Of a stretch of 49,202 nucleotides of DNA, positions 44,439 through 49,202 are shown in pieces. Origin of the DNA: Acidimicrobiales bacterium. Its GTDB lineage: Bacteria > Actinomycetota > Acidimicrobiia > Acidimicrobiales > CADCSY01. Each line of letters opens with the position of its first letter. The stretch's first letter is position 1. Location of the stretch: assembly GCA_035512495.1 (NCBI GenBank), contig DATKDW010000077.1, forward strand, positions 1 through 49,202. The letters run 5' to 3'. The notes under the pieces are model-generated. The model was not told where the DNA came from. It did no database searches and saw only the letters and a list, made by a program, of their open reading frames with translations. Both the position numbers and the translations under genes were made by a program.

Positions 44439-44720
44439 GTGCTGCAGTCCTTTCGCGACAAGGGCACCGAGCGGGTGTGGCAGCGCAAACGATCGAAACG
44501 GTTCGATCAACCGACCCAGCGTGCCGCTCTTCGAAAGTTGCTGATCCTGGACGCTGCCGATCAGCTCGGAGACCTCCGAGTCCCGCCAGGAAACACGCTG
44601 GAGAAGCTCAAGGGCGACCGCTCCAACACCTACAGCATCCGCATCAACGACCAGTGGCGCATCTGCTTCCGATGGACGACTGCGGGACCCGAAGACGTCG
44701 AGATCGTGGACTACCACTGA
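44439..44720 (+). CDS. higB: HigB-type (RelE fold) mRNA interferase toxin
   Basis: The protein has 93 aa. VWQRKRSKRF, KLLILDAADQLGDL, then LEKLKGDRSNTYSIRINDQW and RICFRW show the HigB/RelE toxin fold with the conserved basic residues that act on mRNA bound to the ribosome. GTG 44439 is 7 bp after TACGCT (leaderless). The toxin gene precedes the antitoxin, the usual higBA order. Confidence 0.92.
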   Translation: MLQSFRDKGTERVWQRKRSKRFDQPTQRAALRKLLILDAADQLGDLRVPPGNTLEKLKGDRSNTYSIRINDQWRICFRWTTAGPEDVEIVDYH

Positions 44721-44731
44721 GGGGAGACGAG

Positions 44732-45034
44732 ATGACCAGCGCACCAACCATGGCCCCGATCCACCCCGGGGAGATCCTGCAGCTCGAGTACCTCGAGCCG
44801 CTGGGCGTCACCCAGCACCGCGTCGCCGTCGCGGTCGGGGTACCACCGCGGCGGATAAACGAGATCGTGCACGGCAAGCGCGGCATCACCGCCGATACCG
44901 CCCTCCGTCTTGCCCGGTACTTCGGAACGAGCGAGCGGTTCTGGCTGAACCTGCAGAGCCGCTACGAGCTCGAGATCGAGCGTGACCGACTCGCAGGAGC
45001 CCTCGACCAGATCGAACCGCTCGCCGCCGGATAG
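44732..45034 (+). CDS. higA: HigA-type XRE-family antitoxin
   Basis: The protein has 100 aa. IHPGEILQLEYLEPLGVTQH, VAVAVGVPPRRINEIVHGKR and ALRLARYFGTSERFWLNLQS are the classic HigA helix-turn-helix. It neutralises HigB and represses the operon. ATG 44732 has GGGGAGA upstream, 11 bp after the toxin stop. Confidence 0.93.
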   Translation: MTSAPTMAPIHPGEILQLEYLEPLGVTQHRVAVAVGVPPRRINEIVHGKRGITADTALRLARYFGTSERFWLNLQSRYELEIERDRLAGALDQIEPLAAG

Positions 45035-45098
45035 ATCGGGCCCACTTGACTGCAGGTGTCACCGCGCGGCCCGATGGACAGGTCGTAGTGTCACCTCC

Positions 45099-45275
45099 CA
45101 CACGACCGTGGTCATCGGTGACATCGGGCAAGCCGTGTTCCATCGCACCACGCGTCGAGTGGCTCGGCTGCTTCCCCAATCCGAGACGGTGGATGTCTCC
45201 GAGAGTGGACACCTCATCGCAATCGATCAGCCCGTCGCCTTCGCCGCAACGGTGGGGGACGTCCTGGAGAGCTGA
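45099..45275 (+). pseudogene. 3' remnant of an alpha/beta-hydrolase gene
   Basis: The frame reads TTVVIGDIGQAVFHRTTRRV, then ARLLPQSETVDVSESGHLIA and IDQPVAFAATVGDVLES before TGA. TVVIGD and the SGHL(I) His box followed by xDQPxAFxxxVxxFL are the last strand and catalytic His region of alpha/beta hydrolases. Nothing upstream supplies the nucleophile or fold start: higA ends 64 bp before. It is a truncated relic left next to the higBA insertion. Confidence 0.7.
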
Positions 45276-45336
45276 AGCCGACCGCGGTGCGCCGGGCTCA
45301 CCGACGGCTGAACCGCGGGCGCTGCCGGTGGCGGGG

Positions 45337-46758
45337 TCAGGTGCCGTGGAGGGTCGCCCGGGCCCGGTGGTGCCGGTCGAGGGCACCGTCATCGCGCGCC
45401 ACCGGGTCCAGCACCCGGCCCGCTCGACCGCCGAAGCGGCGGGCCACGTCCATCAGGTCGTCGCCGGTGAGGCAGGCAGCTGCCTGGACCGCCGCCCCGA
45501 GCGCCACCAGCTCGTCGGCCACCGGCACCTCGACCGGGCGGCCCGAGAGCCGGCCCACGACCTCCTGCCAGATCTGGCTGCGGGCGCCACCGCCGATGAG
45601 CACGATCGGTCGGGCCCGGTCCCCGGCGCCGTCGATGCGCTCCAGCGCGTCGAGCAGCGAGACCACCGCTCCCTCGTAGACGGCGCGCAGCACCTGCTGG
45701 CGGGTGGTGGCGTGGGTGAGCCCGAGGATCGAACCGGTGGCCGCCGGCAGGTCGGGCGTGCGCTCGCCGTCAAGGAAGGGGACCACCACGGCGGTGCCCG
45801 AGTCGCCGGCCGCATCATCGCGGTCGAGGTCGAGCCACGTCGCCACCCGCTCCACGGCGAGAGTGGCGTTGAGGGTGCAGGCAAGGGGCAGGTGCCGGCC
45901 GGTGGCGTCGGCGAAGCCGGCGACGACCCCCGTCGGGTCGGCCGCCGGTCGGTCAGTGACGGCGTAGGCGGTGCCGGAGGTGCCCAGCGAGATCACTGCC
46001 GTGCCGGGATCGAGGGCGAGGCCGAGGGCCGCGGCCATGTTGTCGCCGGTGCCGGGGCCGACGAGCGTTCCGGCGGCCAGGCCGGAGGCGGTCGCGGCGT
46101 CACCGATGACGGCACCGGCGCGCTCGGCGGGACCGTGGACCACCGGCAGCCACTCACGCTCGATCCGCACCCGCTCATGGGTCAACACGTCGTCGTGGTA
46201 CGCCCCCCGGGGCACCGACCACCAGCCGGTGCCCGAGGCGTCGCCGCGGTCGGTGACGGCCCCTCCACAGAGGCGCCCGGTGAGCCAGTCGTGGGGAAGG
46301 CGGAGGGCGCGGGTGGCAGCGGCGACGTCGGGCTCCACCCGCCGCAGCCAGGCCCATGACGAGACGGTGAACGCGGCGACCGGGACGCTACCGATCTCCT
46401 CGGCCCACCAGGGGGCGCCCAAGTCGGCCACCAGGCCGGCGGCATCGGACGCCGAGCGGGTGTCGTTCCAGAGCACGGCGGGGCGAAGCGGGTACCCGTC
46501 GGCGCCGAGGGCGATGAGGCCGTGCTGCTGGCCGCCAACTGACAACGCCTCGATCTGCGACGCCACGCCGGTGGCGGCCAGCGCCTCTCGCAGGGCGACC
46601 CACCACACCTCGGGGTCGGTCTCCGAGGCACCGGCCTCGTGGTGGACGGCGTGGCCGGCTCGGCCGTGGGCAACCTGCTCACCGGTCGCCACATCGACCA
46701 CCGTGACCTTGGTGGCCTGGGTGGAGCAGTCGACACCGGCAACGAGGGTCCTGGGCAC
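45337..46758 (-). CDS. xylB: Xylulokinase (FGGY family)
   Basis: The protein has 473 aa. It starts LVAGVDCSTQATKVTVVDVA, has SVGGQQHGLIALGADG, LWNDTRS, LPHDWLTGRL, LVGPGTGDNMAAALGLAL, ISLGTSGTAYAV and IVLIGGGARSQIW, all FGGY kinase signatures with the xylulokinase subtype. It phosphorylates D-xylulose made by XylA. GTG 46758 is the start. The orientation is opposite to xylA, with the haemoglobin/TA block between them, so it needs its own promoter. Confidence 0.92.
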   Translation of the reverse strand: MPRTLVAGVDCSTQATKVTVVDVATGEQVAHGRAGHAVHHEAGASETDPEVWWVALREALAATGVASQIEALSVGGQQHGLIALGADGYPLRPAVLWNDTRSASDAAGLVADLGAPWWAEEIGSVPVAAFTVSSWAWLRRVEPDVAAATRALRLPHDWLTGRLCGGAVTDRGDASGTGWWSVPRGAYHDDVLTHERVRIEREWLPVVHGPAERAGAVIGDAATASGLAAGTLVGPGTGDNMAAALGLALDPGTAVISLGTSGTAYAVTDRPAADPTGVVAGFADATGRHLPLACTLNATLAVERVATWLDLDRDDAAGDSGTAVVVPFLDGERTPDLPAATGSILGLTHATTRQQVLRAVYEGAVVSLLDALERIDGAGDRARPIVLIGGGARSQIWQEVVGRLSGRPVEVPVADELVALGAAVQAAACLTGDDLMDVARRFGGRAGRVLDPVARDDGALDRHHRARATLHGT

Positions 46759-46829
46759 GACCCCAGTGAAGCAGCGCGGCGGTACGGTTCACGTCGCTCC
46801 CACCAGCCAGCTATCGCGCAGAGGATCCA

Positions 46830-47570
46830 GTGACCAACCCCGACACCCAACCCGGCAGCCAGCACCCGTGGGACTTCAGCGACCTGCGGGCGTTGTTCCT
46901 CAACTGCACGTTGAAGCCCTCACCCGCACGCTCGCACACCGACGGCCTCTTCGCCATCGCCAGGCAGGTCATGGAGGGCGAGGGGGTGACGGTGGAAGAG
47001 GTCCGCGCCGTCGACTGGGACCTGCCGCCCGGCGTCTACCCCGACATGCGCGAGCACGGGTTCACCACCGACGCCTGGCCGGAGCTCGTCGAGCGGGTGA
47101 TGGCGGCCGACATCGTGGTCATCGGGACCCCAATCTGGCTGGGGGAGAAGTCGTCGGTGTGCAACCGGGTCATCGAGCGTCTCTACGGCAACTCGGCCGA
47201 GCTCAACGAGGCCGGGCAGTACTCCTACTACGGGCGGGTCGGGGGCTGCCTCGTCACTGGCAACGAGGACGGCGCCAAGCACTGCGCCATGAACATCCTC
47301 TACTCCCTCCAGCACCTGGGCTTCACCATCCCGCCCCAGGCCGACGCCGCCTGGCTCGGTGAGGTCGGTCCCGGCCCCTCCTACCTCGACGAGGGCTCCG
47401 GCGGCCCGGAGAACGACTTCACCAACCGCAACACCACGTTCATGGCCTGGAACCTGCTCCACCTCGCCCGCCTCCTCCTCGACGCCGGCGGCATCCCCGC
47501 CCACGGCAACCAGCGCAGCGAGTGGGACGCCGGCTGCCGGCCCGGGTTCGAGAACCCCGAGCACCGCTGA
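46830..47570 (+). CDS. NADPH-dependent FMN reductase/flavodoxin-like protein
   Basis: The protein has 246 aa. LFLNCTLKPSPARSHTDGLF gives the phosphate-binding loop, ADIVVIGTPIWLGEKSSVCN the second FMN loop, and YSYYGRVGGCLVTGNEDGAK the third, as in the flavodoxin-like NADPH:FMN reductase family. The GTG start has AGAGGA upstream. The substrate is unknown (quinone, nitro compound or metal). It is divergent from xylB. Confidence 0.85.
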   Translation: MTNPDTQPGSQHPWDFSDLRALFLNCTLKPSPARSHTDGLFAIARQVMEGEGVTVEEVRAVDWDLPPGVYPDMREHGFTTDAWPELVERVMAADIVVIGTPIWLGEKSSVCNRVIERLYGNSAELNEAGQYSYYGRVGGCLVTGNEDGAKHCAMNILYSLQHLGFTIPPQADAAWLGEVGPGPSYLDEGSGGPENDFTNRNTTFMAWNLLHLARLLLDAGGIPAHGNQRSEWDAGCRPGFENPEHR

Positions 47571-47598
47571 CGGCGGGCGCCCCCTTCGCTGGGTGCCA

Positions 47599-48552
47599 TC
47601 AGCGTCCGGTGACGTCGCGGAACAGTGGGGTCCAGGTCACGCCGTCCTCGGAGACGTAGATGGCGGTGGCGCCGTCATCGACAGCTGCGTAGACGCCGTC
47701 GTCGGCCACAAGCAGGGCCTGGGGGCCACCTCCGAGGCGTTGGCGAGCTTGCCACGCGTCACCCACAAGCTCGTGCACCTCCCCGTCGGCGCCAAGGCCC
47801 CACAGCCCCCGCTCCTCGTGCCAACCGAGGAACGCCAGCGCCGGCCCCTGTGCCGCGAACGGCGTCCAGCTGCGCCCACCGTCGACGCTCTCGAGCAGTC
47901 CCGCGGCAGTGGTGGCCACGATCCGGTCGGGGTCACCTGGGCTCACGGCGAAGTCCACCATGCTCTGTTGCGACCTGGCGTGCCACTGCTCGCCGTCGTT
48001 GCTGACCATGAAGACACCCGTCGCCGAGTTGAACCCGTACACCGCGCCGTGCGCAGCCGACAGCGAGTGGAAGTCGGCCTCGCCCAGCAGCGACAGCGGC
48101 TCCCACGTCTCCCCACCATCGACGCTCTCGATCAACCCCAGCAGGGGCGGGTGCCCATCGCGGCGGAGATCGTCCGACTTGAGACTCGGGTGACCGCTGG
48201 CCAAGAAGTGGGCGGCGCCGACCACCGTGAAGCCCATGAGGTCATGGGGTGCACTGACCAGCTGGGCCGAAGAGCTGTCCTCGATTCGGAACAGGCCGTG
48301 GTGAGTGGCGGCGTGGAGCGCCCCGTCAGCTGGATCCACACCGAGCCCGTGGACGTGGGCCACACCGGGTGTGCCGTCGGCAGCGGTCGGTACGTCCCCG
48401 TCGCCGCCAGCGCCGACGACCAGCACCGTCGCGACGACGGCCGCGACCACGATGCCGCCGACCCACAGGGCGACCGAACGCGCCCGCCCCGGTCCCCTGG
48501 TCGGGGTCGCTCCCTTGCGACCGCGCGTCGGGGGGTTCTTCGATGCGGTCAC
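47599..48552 (-). CDS. Membrane-anchored BNR/F510_1955-like beta-propeller protein
   Basis: The protein has 317 aa. A basic N-terminus and membrane helix (SVALWVGGIVVAAVVATVLVV) tether an extracytoplasmic repeat domain with Asp-box-like units (ESVDGGETWEPL, MVSNDGEQWHA, ESVDGGRSWTP, VSEDGVTWTPL), typical of sialidase-like or photosystem-assembly-like propellers and of the F510_1955 family. GTG 48552 has GAGGAGG 7 nt upstream and is preferred over the longer frame. The function is unknown. Confidence 0.83.
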   Translation of the reverse strand: MTASKNPPTRGRKGATPTRGPGRARSVALWVGGIVVAAVVATVLVVGAGGDGDVPTAADGTPGVAHVHGLGVDPADGALHAATHHGLFRIEDSSSAQLVSAPHDLMGFTVVGAAHFLASGHPSLKSDDLRRDGHPPLLGLIESVDGGETWEPLSLLGEADFHSLSAAHGAVYGFNSATGVFMVSNDGEQWHARSQQSMVDFAVSPGDPDRIVATTAAGLLESVDGGRSWTPFAAQGPALAFLGWHEERGLWGLGADGEVHELVGDAWQARQRLGGGPQALLVADDGVYAAVDDGATAIYVSEDGVTWTPLFRDVTGR

Positions 48553-48715
48553 GGACAAACCTCCTCGTCGGTGCGGCCGCCGCGCAGCTGGGCGAGCTCG
48601 ACGCTGGGCTGGGGACGGGCTGCACCTCCAGGCATGGCACAAGTGTGCCTCGGAGGGTGGGTAAGAGATCTCCACCGCCACGGCACCCTCTACGAGATCA
48701 GGTGACCGAACGCAC

Positions 48716-48814
48716 CTACTCGATGCGCAGGCCGCTGATGGCCCGGGCGATCACCAGCTGCTGGATCTGCTCGGTGCCCTCGAAGATGTCGAAGATCTTG
48801 GGCTTCTGTAACAT
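48716..48814 (-). pseudogene. 3' fragment of an acyl-CoA dehydrogenase gene
   Basis: Reading leftwards from 48814: MLQKPKIFDIFEGTEQIQQL, then VIARAISGLRIE and TAG. IFEGTEQIQ with its Glu is the C-terminal active-site motif of acyl-CoA dehydrogenases. Everything upstream of it is missing: beyond 48811 the sequence changes to a terminator hairpin and mobile-element-like DNA. The ATG at 48814 is supplied by the joined sequence, so a 32-aa peptide could be made but would not be an enzyme. This looks like the gene end displaced by an integrated element. Confidence 0.8.
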
Positions 48815-48843
48815 CCCCCGCTAAAAAGCAGGGGATTTTGTTG
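48813..48843. terminator. Hairpin with AT-rich flanks at the element edge
   Basis: ATCCCC-C-GC and GC-A-GGGGAT (48813-48836), stem with one mismatch around TAAAAA, followed by TTTTGTTGT on the + strand. It is a strong intrinsic terminator for transcription towards the right and marks the junction between the dehydrogenase fragment and foreign-looking sequence. Confidence 0.7.
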
Positions 48844-48846
48844 TAT

Positions 48847-48866
48847 TGGCGCTTAGGTGGCGCTTA
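48847..48866. repeat. Direct repeats TGGCGCTTA, period 11 bp
   Basis: TGGCGCTTA occurs at 48847-48855 and 48858-48866, about one helical turn apart. Such phased repeats near the element end suggest binding sites for the excisionase-like protein encoded 80 bp to the right. Confidence 0.55.
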
Positions 48867-48871
48867 CACTT

Positions 48872-48896
48872 GCGTCCTGGTGTCCGATAAGGACGC
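48872..48896. repeat. Inverted repeat GCGTCCT-N11-AGGACGC
   Basis: Perfect 7-bp arms (48872-48878 and 48890-48896) lie between the direct repeats and the excisionase-like gene. It could be an operator or part of the attachment region. Confidence 0.55.
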
Positions 48897-48947
48897 CCCG
48901 ATGCGTCCGCGAATGCGCTGGCGAGGCCGCTCTCCACCGTGTGGCCC

Positions 48948-49196
48948 ATGACCACAACCGAGAGTGCCCTGACCGAGACCAGCTGGACCAAGAAGCAGGT
49001 GGCCGCCTACTTGCAGATCTGTGAGCGCAGCGTGGACAACCACGTCGAGAGCGGCGAGCTCCCCGCACCGAAGCGCCTGGGGCGCAGCACCCGCTGGCAC
49101 CCCCAGACGGTGAGGGATTCCGTCGCCGCCGGCGACCGTCCGGTGACCCACACCGCCAAGCGACCCAAGCGAAAGGTCCACCAACGTGTCCGGTAG
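48948..49196 (+). CDS. Excisionase/AlpA-like MerR-type HTH protein
   Basis: The protein has 82 aa. WTKKQVAAYLQICERSVDNH with ESGELPAPKRLGRSTRWHPQ is the HTH_17/excisionase pattern (recognition helix plus wing ending in a conserved RW). The C-terminus is basic (KRPKRKVHQRVR). It starts at ATG 48948; a GTG three codons earlier is possible. Encoded right next to the junction with the dehydrogenase remnant, it most likely directs excision or regulates an integrase located to the right of the window. Confidence 0.8.
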   Translation: MTTTESALTETSWTKKQVAAYLQICERSVDNHVESGELPAPKRLGRSTRWHPQTVRDSVAAGDRPVTHTAKRPKRKVHQRVR

Positions 49197-49202
49197 CAAC
49201 AA
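49186..49202 (+). CDS. Possible start of the next gene (partial)
   Basis: GTG 49186 overlaps the end of the excisionase-like gene by 11 bp and has GAAAGG about 10 nt upstream. Only five codons (VSGSN) and two further bases are visible before the window ends. A following integrase or replication gene would be expected, but nothing can be confirmed. Confidence 0.3.

Noticed and set aside
48553-48715. Possible gene between the BNR-like gene and the dehydrogenase fragment
   Set aside because: Short open frames only, all with shadow composition; nothing supportable.

Overview
The window is 49.2 kb of dense, very GC-rich DNA, and almost every third codon position is G or C. The gene content points to a free-living actinobacterium: class E sortase, F420/PPOX-type flavoprotein, DUF5317 protein, NDMA-type MDR alcohol dehydrogenase, many acyl-CoA enzymes, and frequent GTG starts. 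Many genes begin 6-9 nt after a TANNNT -10 box, so their transcripts are probably leaderless. Class Acidimicrobiia is my best guess; this is inference, since no rRNA or other marker gene is in the window.

Layout. 1-3.4 kb: an azlD tail, then an Fe-S module: mrp facing away from a SufR-like regulator gene and a cysteine desulfurase gene, with a 16-bp palindrome over the shared promoter. 3.4-13.5 kb: YceH-like protein, a secreted LVIVD-repeat protein with a possible sortase signal (IPATG), amidase, PPOX flavoprotein, a three-gene ABC-2 exporter, an AlkB-like dioxygenase, SelO and a SixA-like phosphatase. 13.5-19.8 kb: a complete, tightly overlapping cytochrome c maturation System I operon, ccmABCDEFGH, including a 38-aa CcmD. 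19.9-22 kb: class E sortase, an enoyl-CoA hydratase and a GlsB/YeaQ-like protein. 22.1-24.2 kb: an accessory patch with a HEAT-like protein, a VOC remnant, a Clp-N/HTH pair under tandem operators, and a Phd-VapC toxin-antitoxin pair.

25.7-29.7 kb holds the most unusual material. A 0.5-kb intergenic region carries alternative hairpins, a 34-bp imperfect inverted repeat flanked by 7-bp direct repeats, and a 29-codon exported-peptide-like ORF behind a perfect Shine-Dalgarno sequence. It leads into two overlapping membrane HD-domain genes, one lacking HH/GYP and one lacking the HD pair itself, followed by an unrecognised two-domain protein. 29.7-38.5 kb is a mostly ordinary metabolic region: a divergent dihydropteroate synthase, alcohol dehydrogenase, TetR, Fe-S RecB-like nuclease, glycosyltransferase, acyl-CoA dehydrogenase, amidohydrolase and phosphotransferase.

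38.6-46.8 kb is a xylose/xyloside region: sulfatase, xylA, a GH3 glycosidase and xylB. It is interrupted by a truncated haemoglobin, HigBA and an alpha/beta-hydrolase remnant. 46.8-48.6 kb has a flavodoxin-like reductase and a BNR-like protein. At the right edge, the last 30 or so codons of an acyl-CoA dehydrogenase gene are abruptly joined to a terminator, direct repeats and an excisionase-like gene, which looks like one end of an integrated mobile element. No tRNA, rRNA, CRISPR array or transposase gene was seen.
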